Shown: one piece after another, positions 17,990-28,453 of the stretch | Position numbering within the stretch: the stretch's first letter is position 1 | How the letters are laid out: each line of letters opens with the position of its first letter | DNA from: Oceanospirillum beijerinckii DSM 7166 | GTDB lineage: Bacteria > Pseudomonadota > Gammaproteobacteria > Pseudomonadales > Halomonadaceae | Reading direction: 5' to 3' | DNA: 64,000 bases | Assembly: GCF_000422425.1 (NCBI RefSeq) | Contig: NZ_AULT01000029.1 | Coordinates: 1-64,000 of the forward strand | Notes under the pieces: generated by a model | What the model was told of the DNA's origin: nothing | The model's database searches: none | The model's input: only the letters and a program-made list of their open reading frames with translations | Made by a program: the position numbers and the translations under genes

Positions 17990-20275
17990 TCACACAACCT
18001 CCTGCTTAGCTAACACTTCCGCTTGTTTTTTAACCGACTTATCAGAATCCAGACGCTGCAGCCTTAATCGATTCGCATTGCTTACTACGGTCACTGAAGA
18101 CAGAGCCATCGCTGCCCCGGCAAAAGCGGGATTCAATAGCCACCCGGTCAACGGGAAGAGCGCCCCCGCTGCCAGCGGAATACCGATACTGTTGTAGATA
18201 AAAGCACCCAGCAGGTTCTGCTTAATATTACTCACAGTTAAGCGGGACACCTGCATCGCATCGGCAATCCCGTGTAAAGAGCCACCCATCAAAGTCAGAT
18301 CAGCACTTTCAATGGCAATATCGGTTCCAGTACCAATCGCAATACCCACATCAGCCTGAGCCAGCGCCGGGGCATCATTGATACCATCACCCACCATGGC
18401 CACCTGTTGACCGCCAGACTGCAGCTGCCTGATCGCATCGGCTTTACCATTGGGTAATACCTCTGCAACTACTTCATCGATACCCACTTTTTGCGCCACT
18501 ACCTGAGCCGTTGAACGATGATCACCCGTCAGCATGACGACCCGGACGCCCTGAGCTTTAAGTCTGGCGATAGCAGAAGCAGCGTCTTCTTTAATTGGAT
18601 CGGAAATACCCAGCACAGCCACCAGCTGTTTATTTACCGCCAACATCACAGGCGTACAGGCCTGGTTGGCCAGCTGCGCCATAACAGCCCTACCCTGAGC
18701 AGAATCCACCTGATTGGCCGTCATCAAGGCCTGGTTGCCTAATAACAACTGATGATTATCCAGCACACCTTGAATACCTAAACCCGGCTGCGGCTGCACT
18801 TGTTCTGCCGCAACGGGTTTTAACTCACAAGCTGCAGTCTTAGCCAAAATAGCCTGTCCCAAGGGGTGCTCTGAAGCTAATTCCAAGGCACTGGCCCACA
18901 ACAGCACATCAGACTCTGAGTGACCGCCTAAACAAACGATATCCGTCAGTTCCGGCTTACCCTGGGTCACAGTACCCGTTTTATCCAATACCACCACATC
19001 CAACTCAGAGGTTTGCTGCAAAGCATCACCACGGCGCAACAGAATACCGCGTTCGGCCGCTTTACCTACTCCCACCATAATCGACATGGGTGTTGCCAAA
19101 CCCAGGGCACAGGGGCACGCAATAACCAGCACTGTCATAGTAGTCACTAACATATAGGCCGACACAGGCTCAGGGCCAAAGTTATACCAAGCCAATGCGG
19201 TTAACACGGCTATTACTAACACGACAGGAACAAACACAGCAGCGATCTTGTCCGCCAAGCGCCCCAAAGCTGGCTTGGCATTTTGTGCCTGCCGCACCTG
19301 ATCAATAATCTTGGCCAGCGCCGTATCCTGACCCACACGCAGGGTTTTAATCTTGATGCTGCCACTTTGGTTGATGGTGCCCGCAGTGACCTCATCCCCC
19401 TTGTTCTTAGCAATCGGCAACGGCTCACCAGTGAGCATGGATTCATCGACCAGAGTCTCACCGCTCATCACCTTGCCATCCACAGGAATTCGCTCCCCCG
19501 GACGCACACGAATCATATCCCGCTTTTGGATCGATTCGATGCGCATATCCACCTCTTCACCGTCTTCACGACGGATCAAGCGGGCAGTAGAGGCCTGTAG
19601 ATTAAGTAACTTACGAATCGCCTGCGAAGCCTGCCCGCGGGCACGGCTCTCCAGCGCCTGACCCAGATTAACCAAACCGATAATAAAGACCGCAGCCTCA
19701 AAGTAGACATGACGCGCCTGCTCTGGCACTAATTCCGGCCAGATTGAGATCAACATGGAGTAAAACCAGGCGGTGCCAGTACCCAGAGCGATCAGGGTAT
19801 CCATATTGGCGTAGTGGCGCTTAAATGCCAGCCAGGCACCCTGGTAAAAATGCCCGCCGGAGTAAATCATCACCCCCAAAGTCAGCAGGCCAGTAACCAA
19901 CCAAAATACCTGCCCAAACAGACTATTCAGCATTGGCATCACAGGCAGAAACATCAATAGCATGAGAGGAATGCCCAGCGCTAAAGCGACTGCTGTTTTT
20001 TTCAATTGCTGATAATAATGCTGTTTTTCCTCATCCTGGCGCTGAGTTTCACCATACTCACTATTCAGTACTGTAGCACCAAACCCAGCTTGCTCAATGG
20101 CCTGGATGACCTCTTCAGGGGGTAAAGAAGTACTCACCTGGGCAGAGCGATCCGGCAGATTCACCTCGGCTCGTTCAACTTTCTCCAGCTGATCCAGGGC
20201 ACTCTGCACCTGCTGTACACAGCTGGCACAGTGCATCCCCCGTAAAGCCAGACGAAATTCCTGAGTCTGCGACAT
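17990..20275 (-). CDS. copA: Copper-exporting P1B-type ATPase CopA
   Basis: A 761-residue inner-membrane pump that exports Cu(I) using ATP. One N-terminal heavy-metal domain carries GMHCASC (Cys16, Cys19). Eight membrane helices are expected. The intramembrane metal motif is [12 protein letters not shown], the phosphorylated Asp is in DKTGT, the HP nucleotide motif is [10 protein letters not shown], and the hinge is [18 protein letters not shown]. The N-terminal metal domain is single, unlike the doubled one of E. coli. It is followed by the microprotein gene and preceded by copZ on the same strand. Confidence 0.97.
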   Translation of the reverse strand: MSQTQEFRLALRGMHCASCVQQVQSALDQLEKVERAEVNLPDRSAQVSTSLPPEEVIQAIEQAGFGATVLNSEYGETQRQDEEKQHYYQQLKKTAVALALGIPLMLLMFLPVMPMLNSLFGQVFWLVTGLLTLGVMIYSGGHFYQGAWLAFKRHYANMDTLIALGTGTAWFYSMLISIWPELVPEQARHVYFEAAVFIIGLVNLGQALESRARGQASQAIRKLLNLQASTARLIRREDGEEVDMRIESIQKRDMIRVRPGERIPVDGKVMSGETLVDESMLTGEPLPIAKNKGDEVTAGTINQSGSIKIKTLRVGQDTALAKIIDQVRQAQNAKPALGRLADKIAAVFVPVVLVIAVLTALAWYNFGPEPVSAYMLVTTMTVLVIACPCALGLATPMSIMVGVGKAAERGILLRRGDALQQTSELDVVVLDKTGTVTQGKPELTDIVCLGGHSESDVLLWASALELASEHPLGQAILAKTAACELKPVAAEQVQPQPGLGIQGVLDNHQLLLGNQALMTANQVDSAQGRAVMAQLANQACTPVMLAVNKQLVAVLGISDPIKEDAASAIARLKAQGVRVVMLTGDHRSTAQVVAQKVGIDEVVAEVLPNGKADAIRQLQSGGQQVAMVGDGINDAPALAQADVGIAIGTGTDIAIESADLTLMGGSLHGIADAMQVSRLTVSNIKQNLLGAFIYNSIGIPLAAGALFPLTGWLLNPAFAGAAMALSSVTVVSNANRLRLQRLDSDKSVKKQAEVLAKQEVV

Positions 20276-20360
20276 AACATCTCCTGCGTACGTTTGTTGG
20301 CAAAGCTGGCAGCAAGGTTAGTGGTAATAATAGACGGTAAGCATAGGTGACAATAATGGA

Positions 20361-20380
20361 TGGTAAGGCTAGCCTTGCCA
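20361..20380. repeat. Near-perfect 20-bp palindrome between copZ and copA
   Basis: TGGTAAGGCT is followed directly by AGCCTTGCCA, with one mismatch between arms. It sits in the 147-base gap between copZ and copA. It could be a transcript-processing hairpin or a metal-regulator site; no proper -35 lies next to it. Confidence 0.5.
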
Positions 20381-20422
20381 GCCTTTGCCTTACCTAATGC
20401 TTTGCGCTGTAAATAAAAACGC

Positions 20423-20626
20423 CTACTTCTTCTCTTCTGCATCAAAACCCGCTTCTTCAACGGCATCGATCAATACCTGGGGATCGACATCTCCGGTAAC
20501 AATAGCCTCGTACAAGGTAACATCTGCCTGTTCAACGCCATCCACCATAATCAGAGCTTCAGTTACAGAGTTCACACAACCGTTGCAAGACAGGCCTTCC
20601 AGAGTCAACACAACCTCTTTACTCAT
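20423..20626 (-). CDS. copZ: CopZ-like copper chaperone (heavy-metal-associated domain protein)
   Basis: A 67-residue single HMA-domain protein. The metal loop reads GLSCNGCV, so the usual MxCxxC has Leu-Ser in place of the Met but both Cys are present. The ferredoxin-like pattern (VVLTLEGL, then VDGVEQADVTL, then IDAVEEAGFDAE) is complete. It should carry Cu(I) to CopA. It is the first gene after the MerR-type promoter at 20714-20744. Confidence 0.88.
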   Translation of the reverse strand: MSKEVVLTLEGLSCNGCVNSVTEALIMVDGVEQADVTLYEAIVTGDVDPQVLIDAVEEAGFDAEEKK

Positions 20627-20713
20627 TTAATTCACCACTTTGTTGAAAATATATCCAATAAAACAGACCACTCTTGAGGCCTGTCATGATTTAAGCAACT
20701 GCGATTACAGCCA

Positions 20714-20744
20714 GTTTAAACCCTGAAGTGTACTCCAGGGTCAA
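20714..20744 (-). promoter_or_regulatory. MerR/CueR-type promoter and operator upstream of copZ
   Basis: Reading the minus strand, TTGACC (-35, 20744-20739) overlaps the dyad ACCCTGGAGTACACTTCAGGGT. A -10-like TAAACT or TTAAAC follows with a 19-20 bp spacer. An overlong spacer filled by a dyad is the hallmark of promoters controlled by MerR-family activators. No cueR gene was found in the window. Confidence 0.7.
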
Positions 20745-20806
20745 GCTTATTTAACAGCAAGGAAGGATTATAAAATCAAGCACTGAACAGAACAGAACAT
20801 AACAGA

Positions 20807-21283
20807 TCAATGCTTAGGCCGATTCCAGGCTTGATAGATAGGTTCAGGCCAGCGGGACTGGAACCAGGCAATCGTTGCATCAATTTCCTGATCTGACAGC
20901 TTATCGTCCCAGGCAGGCATATCGCTCGGGATATCCGGGCCTTGACCATATTTAATCACCTGTCGCAGCTGATCCAATGGATGATGCCAGGCATGTCCTG
21001 AGCCATTTAACGGCGGAGGCAGGTAACGCCCATCCGCCTTGGGTTGACGCCAATCAGGGTTCCCTTGTGCAAAACCACCATGACATTGAGCACAATTCTG
21101 CTGAAATATGACCTTCCCCTGCTCAACCATAGCAGCACTATACCAACGCTCAGCCTCTGATACCTGAAGCCCCGTGCTAACAGCGCTTGATTGCTTATGT
21201 TGTTCATCCGTTGCGGAAGGCTCACTGCAGGCCGTTATCAGGCCAATGGCCAGCAGAAGAGAGAAGATAATATGTCTTTTCAT
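20807..21283 (-). CDS. Lipoprotein c-type cytochrome (single heme)
   Basis: A 158-residue exported protein. The lipobox LITAC ends the leader at Cys19. The heme site CAQCH follows in IFQQNCAQCHGGFAQG, and DMPAW near residue 122 offers the distal Met. The C-terminal helix DQEIDATIAWFQSRWPEPIY is typical of class I cytochrome c. It stands upstream of copZ in the same direction but is separated from it by the copZ promoter. Its electron partner is unknown. Confidence 0.88.
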   Translation of the reverse strand: MKRHIIFSLLLAIGLITACSEPSATDEQHKQSSAVSTGLQVSEAERWYSAAMVEQGKVIFQQNCAQCHGGFAQGNPDWRQPKADGRYLPPPLNGSGHAWHHPLDQLRQVIKYGQGPDIPSDMPAWDDKLSDQEIDATIAWFQSRWPEPIYQAWNRPKH

Positions 21284-21464
21284 TCTTTTAATTCCAAAAA
21301 CTCTTTGAGCATGCTTATTCAGAACATGGGAACGGCATCAAGATAAAACAATCTGCTTGCTGCCCCAAAACCACATTCATCAATGACTTGCTTTATTTAT
21401 GAGACAAGCGCTGCTTCAAACCACAGCACATAATCAATAATCAGGATAAAAGTCTGGAATTAAC

Positions 21465-22088
21465 CTAATGACGCCAACAGCAGAACAGACGCTGGCGATT
21501 AACAATACGAGAAACTGAACGCCTGAAAGATAAGCCATAAGCGCTTAGCCTGAGTAAGCGCAGGCAGAATATAACGAGCAAACACAGAGAAAAGATTTCA
21601 AATGGCAGGACCGACAAACCATCCTGCTCACAGCAGCTTATCTCAGGCCAATCTCCGGTTGAAGTCGTGCTAACAAGTGTATTAGTGCTTGATGCTGTTC
21701 GGATTGATATAACACCGGATCTTTGTATTATGGTGCTGGCCTCAATCAAGTCATGGTATCGGTCAGGTGAAGCCTTAGCCACATGAAGTATCGGTTGAGC
21801 CTGGACCTGGGTCGATATCTGAGAAAAGTGAGCACCACCATATGGCGCCTGCATCAACCCCTTAACGCAATGCAGAACAATCAACAGAATCAGAGCGATA
21901 GGTAACAATACGGGCAAGCTGACTCTCGTCACAACCGCCAGCGCTTTCACAAAACGAGAATGGAACCGTGTAAACAACCGTGTAAACCTTGTGCCCTGAA
22001 ACAGGGTCTGAAAAAAATCTACTGCCATCAAAGTAAAAGCAAAGAGCGCTATCCCACGATAAAATGCGTATAAAAAATAACACAACAC
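21465..22088 (-). CDS. Possible membrane protein, weakly supported
   Basis: An open frame of up to 207 codons starting with GTG and lacking a clear ribosome site. Hydrophobic stretches occur near residues 5-25 and 57-76 (VLLPIALILLIVLHCV) and again near 160-178, and a CC pair (ISCCEQ) precedes the last one. The gene is not recognised. The two-helix layout suggests it may be real, possibly from a later start, but composition is uneven. It could equally be non-coding. Confidence 0.35.
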   Translation of the reverse strand: MLCYFLYAFYRGIALFAFTLMAVDFFQTLFQGTRFTRLFTRFHSRFVKALAVVTRVSLPVLLPIALILLIVLHCVKGLMQAPYGGAHFSQISTQVQAQPILHVAKASPDRYHDLIEASTIIQRSGVISIRTASSTNTLVSTTSTGDWPEISCCEQDGLSVLPFEIFSLCLLVIFCLRLLRLSAYGLSFRRSVSRIVNRQRLFCCWRH

Positions 22089-22209
22089 TTGAAATTCGGG
22101 CTATTGGAAACCAATTATCTACCTGAGTTCCAAGAAAATATCTAAACCAATTTACTGCTTACTAAAACAATACCCTGGATCTGATCAACTTCTGATCAGA
22201 AAGGATTAT

Positions 22210-23166
22210 ATGAGTCAGACAGCCATGCCTAATAACGCCTCTATAGAAAACAGCGCTCCAGCCACTGCTACACATCACCACGCCACACAGGATAACTGTG
22301 TTATCGCACTGAATTCTCTAGGCGTTATTTGTATTGAAGGCGATAACGCGGCAAAACTGCTACACGGTCAGGCCACCAATCATATTGAGAGCATGCAACC
22401 TGGTGATATTAAACCAGCGGCTCTGTGCTCACCCAAAGGGCGTATCTATGCCTCTTTCTATGCCTTGCATCAAGGCGATCATTTTAAACTGATTATGCCC
22501 CGCTCCACTATTGAGCATACACTAATAACCTTAGGGAAATTTACACCACTGTACCGCTGCCAACTGAGAGATACCTCAGAGCAATACCAGGCTGTCGGCT
22601 TCACCTCTGACACCATTACACTGGACGGTCTGGAACTCAGCCCTATCGCCCTGCCCGAAGAAAACAGAAGTTTGCTTTTACTACCAAAAGAGCAAGCAGC
22701 AGCGACTCTTGAAGTCCTCTCCCAACAGTTTACAGCAGAAACAGAAAACTACTGGAACCTGCTTAGCACTCGTCTGGCCCGGGTATTAATCGAACAAGAC
22801 CATAGTGACCAGTTTATCCCTCAGATGCTGAACTATCAGGCTACGGGCATGATCAGTTTTAAAAAAGGCTGTTACACCGGGCAGGAAATTATTGCACGTG
22901 CGCAATACCGCGGCGGTGTTAAAAAGCGCGTTCAGCGCGTAACTCTGGCTCAGGGCACAGAAGCACAGCGAGGTAACATTATCGTCAGCGCTGAAGGTGA
23001 TGCTGGCGAAGTATTACTGACTGCCTATAATCCTCAGGGTGAACAGGAGTGTCTGGCTGTAGTGAAAGATAATGCACTGGATCAAACGCTACACCTGAAT
23101 AAAATGGATGGCCCGGTACTGCAGCTGCAACCTCTGCCTTATGAGCTGGATAAGCGGGATATCTAA
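22210..23166 (+). CDS. ygfZ: YgfZ/GcvT-domain folate-dependent Fe-S cluster protein
   Basis: A 318-residue cytoplasmic protein of the YgfZ/IBA57 family, which uses tetrahydrofolate to help assemble or repair certain Fe-S enzymes. The signature KKGCYTGQEIIARAQYRG is present with the essential Cys221. The N-terminus has the GcvT-like segment LLHGQATNHI and later ALCSPKGRIYASF. The first 30 residues are a polar, His-rich extension not typical of the family. A hairpin terminator follows at 23208-23243. Confidence 0.93.
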   Translation: MSQTAMPNNASIENSAPATATHHHATQDNCVIALNSLGVICIEGDNAAKLLHGQATNHIESMQPGDIKPAALCSPKGRIYASFYALHQGDHFKLIMPRSTIEHTLITLGKFTPLYRCQLRDTSEQYQAVGFTSDTITLDGLELSPIALPEENRSLLLLPKEQAAATLEVLSQQFTAETENYWNLLSTRLARVLIEQDHSDQFIPQMLNYQATGMISFKKGCYTGQEIIARAQYRGGVKKRVQRVTLAQGTEAQRGNIIVSAEGDAGEVLLTAYNPQGEQECLAVVKDNALDQTLHLNKMDGPVLQLQPLPYELDKRDI

Positions 23167-23207
23167 TCCAAGACAGCTTGCCCCTTTATCATGCAAACCC
23201 AATCCTC

Positions 23208-23243
23208 AAACAGCCCAGCAAAAACATCATGCCTGGGCTGTTT
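23208..23243 (+). terminator. Hairpin after ygfZ
   Basis: AAACAGCCCAG pairs perfectly with CTGGGCTGTTT around a 14-base loop. The following T-run is short. Confidence 0.7.
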
Positions 23244-23351
23244 CAAACTGGTGGCTGGCTTCTGATTCTTGATCAGAAAAATAACTGCGCTAGTGCAATA
23301 GCCTCACCTGATCTAAGATTAAGCTAACTCTTCCCATCCAAGAGGCTGTCC

Positions 23352-24689
23352 ATGTTTGATCAATACTTACGCACCGTGCTGGAGTGCGTGGATAATCGCT
23401 ATGGCGATGATTTCTTCAGCTCTATTACCTTGCAGCTGGATAGGATCATAGCGGCAGACTACACCTTTATCGCCCGCTTAAATACGCATACCCATAGTGC
23501 CAGAACCATCGCTCTAGTAGCGAAGGGAGAGTTGACTGACAATATTGAATACGACCTGAAACACACTCCCTGTGAAAATGTGGCAGACGACTCAGTTTGC
23601 TGCTATCCCGCAGACGTCTGCCAGGCCTTTCCCAATGATCAACTGCTGGTTGATATGAAGATAGATGCCTATCTAGGTACACCGTTAAAGGACTCAAATG
23701 GTCAGGTAATAGGGCTAATTGTTGCTCTTTATGAAACCCCTATCAAAGAGGAAGAACTCACCCAGGCCCTGTTTGAGGTTTTTTCCGGGCGCATCGCTGC
23801 CGAGATTGAACGTCAGGAGTATGAGACAGCACTGGAAAAACTGAACCAAAGCCTGGAAGAGAAAGTCGATCAACGTACCAAGGAGTTACAGAAAGCCTTA
23901 CTAACACTGAATAAAGCCCAACAACAGTTGATCGAGTCAGAAAAGATGGCCGCACTGGGCAATCTGGTAGCCGGTATTGCCCATGAGGTGAATACCCCCT
24001 TAGGCGTCGCCATTACTTCACAAAGCTACTTGGCAGATCAGTTTAAAGAGCTTTGCCAACAGATGGATCAGGAAACTCTGACCAAAGAAGGCTTACTGCA
24101 ATTCAGAGAAGATATGGCCGAAGCCCTGCCTTTACTCTATAGCAACCTGACACGAGCTGCAGAACTGATCCAAAACTTTAAACGCATTGCCGCTGATCAA
24201 CATGAGGATCGGGCAGATACCATCACGCTGGATAAATACTATAAGCAGGTGGTATCAACACTACACCCTCTGCTAAAAGAACAAGCCGTTGATATTACGC
24301 TGGATATTCCAGGTATCAATATATACACATATCCCAGTGCCCACGCACAGATTCTCAGCAACCTGATTAAAAACAGCGTAATGCATGGCTTTGCAGATAC
24401 CCCAGGAGAGCATCTGATTCAGCTACACGGGCAGTTAACAGACCATGGTAAAGGGGTAAAAATAACTTACCGCGACAACGGTGCAGGCATAAACGAGGAT
24501 ACCCGTAAACGTATCTTCGAACCCTTTTATACCACTGCGCGTCATAAAGGTGCTGTAGGTCTGGGGATGTCGATTGTGTACAACCTGATTAAGCAGAATC
24601 TTAATGGCGAGCTTGAACTGTTAAACTCTGAAGCGGGACTAATGCTGGAATACAGCTTCCCGGTTTCTGGGATACCGTCGGATTTATGA
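23352..24689 (+). CDS. Cytoplasmic GAF-domain sensor histidine kinase
   Basis: A 445-residue kinase without transmembrane segments. Residues about 15-160 form a GAF-like sensor (IDAYLGTPLKDSNGQVIGLI). A coiled-coil linker about 155-200 follows (LEEKVDQRTKELQKALLTLN). The HisKA box GNLVAGIAHEVNTPLGV holds His211. The ATPase has the N box NLIKNSVMHGF, G1 DNGAGI, an F box RIFEPFYTTA and G2 GLGMSI. No response regulator is adjacent. Kinases of this build often signal through an unlinked regulator, so the stimulus is unknown. Confidence 0.9.
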   Translation: MFDQYLRTVLECVDNRYGDDFFSSITLQLDRIIAADYTFIARLNTHTHSARTIALVAKGELTDNIEYDLKHTPCENVADDSVCCYPADVCQAFPNDQLLVDMKIDAYLGTPLKDSNGQVIGLIVALYETPIKEEELTQALFEVFSGRIAAEIERQEYETALEKLNQSLEEKVDQRTKELQKALLTLNKAQQQLIESEKMAALGNLVAGIAHEVNTPLGVAITSQSYLADQFKELCQQMDQETLTKEGLLQFREDMAEALPLLYSNLTRAAELIQNFKRIAADQHEDRADTITLDKYYKQVVSTLHPLLKEQAVDITLDIPGINIYTYPSAHAQILSNLIKNSVMHGFADTPGEHLIQLHGQLTDHGKGVKITYRDNGAGINEDTRKRIFEPFYTTARHKGAVGLGMSIVYNLIKQNLNGELELLNSEAGLMLEYSFPVSGIPSDL

Positions 24690-24755
24690 CCTATCCAAGT
24701 TCCATTTATCACCTGGATTCATCAACTGAATAGATCATAAATAAGCGCAGAGGTG

Positions 24756-25442
24756 TCAGGCTGGCTCAGAGGGTAACTGCCAATCAACTGGCATTTTGCC
24801 TCGCTGCTGCAAAAACTGATTGGTTTGGCTGAACTGATGATTACCAAAGAAACCGCGATGGGCTGACAAAGGTGATGGATGTACCGACTTCAGCACCAGG
24901 TGTTTCTGCTGATCCACAAAGGCCGCTTTTTTCTGGGCATAACTTCCCCAAAGCAGGAATACCACGCCATCCAGCTGCTCATTGATAATATGAATCACCT
25001 TATCGGTAAACTGCTCCCAGCCCTTTTTCTGATGCGAACCGGCTTTACTTTGCTCGACGGTCAACACACTGTTGAGCAACAGTACACCTTGCTGAGCCCA
25101 ATGAGTTAAATAACCATGATTCACAGGCTGAAAACCCACGTCTGCCTGCAACTCTTTATAAATATTCACCAGTGATGGTGGTGTTTTCACACCAGGACGC
25201 ACAGAGAAACACAGACCATGAGCCTGATCAGGGCCATGATAAGGGTCTTGCCCTAGTATCACCACTTTCACCTGATTTAACGGTGTATATTTAAAGGCAT
25301 TAAACCAATCTGATGAGTGAGGATAAATCACCTTCTTTTGCTGTTTTTCCTGAGCCAAAAAGGCTTTTAACTGCTTCATATAAGGCTGTTCAAATTCACT
25401 GCCAAGTGCAACAAGCCAATCTTCGGGCAGATCAATCGCCAC
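24756..25442 (-). CDS. ung: Uracil-DNA glycosylase
   Basis: A 228-residue family 1 enzyme that removes uracil from DNA in base-excision repair. The catalytic motif [18 protein letters not shown] and the DNA-binding motif [13 protein letters not shown] are both present. GTG 25442 is preferred because AGGA stands 9 bases upstream and the length equals the family norm. A longer frame reaches GTG 25502 but adds 20 residues without homology. It lies after apt on the same strand, with the apt terminator between. Confidence 0.95.
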   Translation of the reverse strand: MAIDLPEDWLVALGSEFEQPYMKQLKAFLAQEKQQKKVIYPHSSDWFNAFKYTPLNQVKVVILGQDPYHGPDQAHGLCFSVRPGVKTPPSLVNIYKELQADVGFQPVNHGYLTHWAQQGVLLLNSVLTVEQSKAGSHQKKGWEQFTDKVIHIINEQLDGVVFLLWGSYAQKKAAFVDQQKHLVLKSVHPSPLSAHRGFFGNHQFSQTNQFLQQRGKMPVDWQLPSEPA

Positions 25443-25524
25443 ATCTCTGTATCCTGATATCCGACAAAAATTTGCCGTAAGTCTATCAGATGCGACCCGC
25501 ACTTGCAGAAACAGTCAACCATAA

Positions 25525-25554
25525 AAAAACCTGAAGCTTACACTTCAGGTTTTT
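25525..25554. terminator. Terminator after apt
   Basis: AAAAACCTGAAG pairs perfectly with CTTCAGGTTTTT around a 6-base loop. It lies between apt and ung and can work in both directions. Confidence 0.9.
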
Positions 25555-25582
25555 CAGAGCAAGACAGCCTCAAGGAGCTGAG

Positions 25583-26131
25583 TTACTGGCCTTCAAACTC
25601 ACAGATTGAGAAGACATCAATACCCAGCTCAGCCAACTTTTTCGAACCGCCCAGATCTGGCAGATCGATAATGGCACCGGCTTCTACCACCTCAGCACCT
25701 AAACGCTGAATCAGATTAGCTGCAGCAATCATAGTACCGCCAGTCGCGATCAGATCATCAATCAGCAATACACGATCACCCGGATTAAAGGCATCGGTAT
25801 GCAGCTCAACGGTGGCCGAACCGTATTCCAGCTCATAACTCTCTTCCACCGTTTCAAAAGGCAGCTTGCCCTTTTTACGAACCGGAATAAAGCTGGTATT
25901 CAGCTCATACGCAATCGGTGCGCCCAAAATAAAGCCGCGGGCATCCACACCAGCCACCGCATCAATCTGATGATCGTGATAACGGTGAATAAAGGCATCA
26001 ATCAGAAAACGAAACGCCTTTTTATCCTTAAACAGCGTTGTGACATCACGGAACATAATGCCCGGCTCTGGCCAATCCGGCACAGTACGGATAACAGAGC
26101 GCAGATAATCACTGTAGTATGCATCAGTCAT
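25583..26131 (-). CDS. apt: Adenine phosphoribosyltransferase
   Basis: A 182-residue purine salvage enzyme converting adenine and PRPP to AMP. The PRPP-binding loop [14 protein letters not shown] is diagnostic. The N-terminal [20 protein letters not shown] and [20 protein letters not shown] match bacterial Apt closely. It begins 3 bases after the stop of the purine permease gene, so import and salvage are cotranscribed. A terminator closes the unit. Confidence 0.97.
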   Translation of the reverse strand: MTDAYYSDYLRSVIRTVPDWPEPGIMFRDVTTLFKDKKAFRFLIDAFIHRYHDHQIDAVAGVDARGFILGAPIAYELNTSFIPVRKKGKLPFETVEESYELEYGSATVELHTDAFNPGDRVLLIDDLIATGGTMIAAANLIQRLGAEVVEAGAIIDLPDLGGSKKLAELGIDVFSICEFEGQ

Positions 26132-26134
26132 TGT

Positions 26135-27430
26135 TTAGCCCTGCAGGAAAACAAATTTCAGCACAAACAGAGCCGCCAGCACCATCACACTGATAGAGAC
26201 ATCATCACGACGACCGGACATCAGCTTGATACCTGCATAGGTGATAAAGCCAAACGCAATACCGTTAGCAATAGAGAAGGTCAGCGGCATCGCAATCGCA
26301 GCCACAAACACAGGGGCCGCTTCGGTCAAATCGGTCCAATCCACTTCAGCCAGACCACTGGTCATCAGTACCGCCACGTAGAACAGCGCCCCAGCCGTCG
26401 CATAAGCTGGTACAGAGCCCGCCAGCGGCGAGAAAAACAGACACAGCAGGAAAAGTATACCCACAACAACAGCAGTCAAACCGGTACGACCACCGGCAGA
26501 GATACCCGCCGTACTCTCAATATAACTGGTCGTTGTGGAAGTACCCAGTGCAGCACCAGCCATAGTAGCCGTACTATCAGCCATCAGCGCACGTCCCAGA
26601 CGTGGCAGACGCTTGTCTTTATCCAGCAGCTTGCCCTGTTGCGCTACGGCAACCAGAGTACCTGAGGTATCAAACAGATCCACAAACAAGAAGGCGAAGA
26701 TAATGCTCAGCATACCCACTTCTAAGGCACCGGCCAGGTCCATCTTCATAAAGGTCGGAGCCAGACTTGGTGGCACAGACATCACACCTTTCAGCTCATT
26801 CAGGCCCATCACCATGGACAGTACCGTAACCACCAGAATACCGATCATTACGGAACCCAGTACGCGACGGTAGGACAGGGAAACAATGATAAAGAAGCCC
26901 AGAATGGCCAACATCACCTTAGGGTCGGACAAGTCACCCAGAGTTACCAAAGTCGCAGGGCTGTCGACCACGATACCTGCACTTTTCAGTGCAATCATCG
27001 CCAGGAACAGGCCGATACCTGCCGCAATGCCTAAACGCAGCGACAGTGGAATACTGTTAATAATCCACTCACGAACCTTAAAGATACTCAGAACGGTAAA
27101 AATCACACCGGAGAAGAAAACCGCCCCCAGAGCCGACTCCCAGCTGTACCCCAGCTCCAGCACCACGGTAAAGGTGAAGAAAGCATTCAGTCCCATGCCC
27201 GGAGCCAGAGCAATAGGATAATTCGCCCACACACCCATGATCAGAGAACCGATAGCCGCAGCCAAACAGGTGGCAACAAATACCGCACCGTAATCCATAC
27301 CAGCCATGGCCAGTAGAGAAGGGTTCACAAAAATGATGTAAGCCATGGTCAGGAAGGTCGTCACACCTGCCACAACTTCTGTTTTAACGTTTGTATTGTG
27401 CTCTTTGAGCTTAAATAATTTTTCCAGCAT
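26135..27430 (-). CDS. NCS2-family purine permease (AzgA/AdeP/GhxP type)
   Basis: A 431-residue inner-membrane purine:proton symporter with about 12-14 predicted helices. The N-terminus (FKLKEHNTNVKTEVVAGVTT, then FLTMAYIIFVNPSLLA) and the motif ALAPGMGLNAFF are typical of the AzgA branch. The DLFDTSGTLVAVA and STTTSYIESTAGI segments hold the substrate-site residues of the family. Immediate coupling to apt suggests adenine or hypoxanthine as substrate (inference). The leader contains a mismatched stem-loop (27462-27488); no purine riboswitch consensus was found. Confidence 0.92.
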   Translation of the reverse strand: MLEKLFKLKEHNTNVKTEVVAGVTTFLTMAYIIFVNPSLLAMAGMDYGAVFVATCLAAAIGSLIMGVWANYPIALAPGMGLNAFFTFTVVLELGYSWESALGAVFFSGVIFTVLSIFKVREWIINSIPLSLRLGIAAGIGLFLAMIALKSAGIVVDSPATLVTLGDLSDPKVMLAILGFFIIVSLSYRRVLGSVMIGILVVTVLSMVMGLNELKGVMSVPPSLAPTFMKMDLAGALEVGMLSIIFAFLFVDLFDTSGTLVAVAQQGKLLDKDKRLPRLGRALMADSTATMAGAALGTSTTTSYIESTAGISAGGRTGLTAVVVGILFLLCLFFSPLAGSVPAYATAGALFYVAVLMTSGLAEVDWTDLTEAAPVFVAAIAMPLTFSIANGIAFGFITYAGIKLMSGRRDDVSISVMVLAALFVLKFVFLQG

Positions 27431-27585
27431 TGGCTTGTCCAGAACAGGTCCAGAAACAACAAAACCCGGAAAGGTCGTTTCCAGGTTTCATATGAGAATT
27501 ACAACATAAGCTGCATATCGTGGCGACATCTTAGCCAAAAGTCTCACAAAAAGCGAGAATTCAGAGTAAAAACTCCAGCACCTCT

Positions 27586-27628
27586 TAAAAAGATTACTTA
27601 CTCAACGATAGCCTATTAAGTAAATCTT
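27586..27628 (-). terminator. Terminator after ribE
   Basis: On the minus strand AAGATTTACTTA pairs with TAAGTAATCTT (one bulge) and is followed by a T-run. It lies 60 bases after the riboflavin synthase stop. Confidence 0.65.
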
Positions 27629-27687
27629 AAGTAAAAAAGACCTGGATCAATCAAAGCCAATAAATACCACAAATAATATGCTTCGGT

Positions 27688-28299
27688 TTATTTAGCCTGC
27701 TGAGCCAGTACTCGCTCAACGGTATCGACTATCGCCTGAGTCTGCGGATCAATTTCGATATTGACATAGCTACCTAGCATTCTGTGACTAATGACCGTGC
27801 GTTGCAGTGTTTCTGGAATCAGATTAACGCAAAAATTACTCTTATCACGCTGACCAACCGTCAGACTGATACCATCAATACCGATATAGCCTTTTTCAAA
27901 AATATATTTTTCGTAACCTGCAGGCAGGGCAAGCCAAAGTTGATAATTATTTTCAGATTCAATGATATTGACCACATCCGTGGTACACATAATATGGCCA
28001 GACATCGCGTGACCACCAATCTCATCACCAAACTTGGCTGCACGCTCAATATTTACCTCATCACCTACTTCCAGAGCGCCCAGATTAGTTAACCGCAAAG
28101 TCTCCTGCATCAGATCAAAGCACACAGTTCTGTTATGTATATCAGTAACCGTCAAACAACAACCATTATGCGCAACGCTGGCGCCAATTTCTAAACCTTC
28201 TACCAAATCAGACGGCATCTCAACAATGTGAGTACGAAAGCCTTCCTTAACAATAATTTCTGAGATAACGCCAGTGCCCTGAACAATACCGGTAAACAT
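27688..28299 (-). CDS. ribE: Riboflavin synthase, alpha subunit
   Basis: A 203-residue enzyme forming riboflavin from two lumazine molecules. The N-terminus [12 protein letters not shown] is the family start, and AAGGA lies 8 bases upstream of ATG 28299. The two lumazine-binding repeats are visible, with [14 protein letters not shown] in the first and [13 protein letters not shown] in the second; [14 protein letters not shown] and [12 protein letters not shown] are equivalent segments. [18 protein letters not shown] ends the protein as in E. coli RibC. It is an orphan here, not in a rib operon, and no FMN riboswitch sequence was seen upstream. Confidence 0.95.
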   Translation of the reverse strand: MFTGIVQGTGVISEIIVKEGFRTHIVEMPSDLVEGLEIGASVAHNGCCLTVTDIHNRTVCFDLMQETLRLTNLGALEVGDEVNIERAAKFGDEIGGHAMSGHIMCTTDVVNIIESENNYQLWLALPAGYEKYIFEKGYIGIDGISLTVGQRDKSNFCVNLIPETLQRTVISHRMLGSYVNIEIDPQTQAIVDTVERVLAQQAK

Positions 28300-28453
28300 A
28301 ATTAATCCTTCTATCCCAGCCGACGGCAAGGAGTTACAATTTATTTCAAAAACTTACAATCCAAATATACTACGGACTTAACTACAGTATTCTTATCACT
28401 ATCTCAAGCAGATTACCCAAGATTATTGTATTGACCACCTGGAGTAAGGATAA

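Noticed and set aside
25799-26665. A 288-codon open frame on plus across apt and the purine permease
   Set aside because: It is antisense to two certain genes, rich in Thr/His/Arg/Gln as expected for a mirror frame, and has no ribosome site.
27431-27687. Possible purine riboswitch before the permease
   Set aside because: Only a mismatched stem-loop (27462-27488) is present; the conserved purine-aptamer core bases were not found.
28300-28440. Possible FMN riboswitch before ribE
   Set aside because: None of the conserved RFN segments could be seen in the leader.
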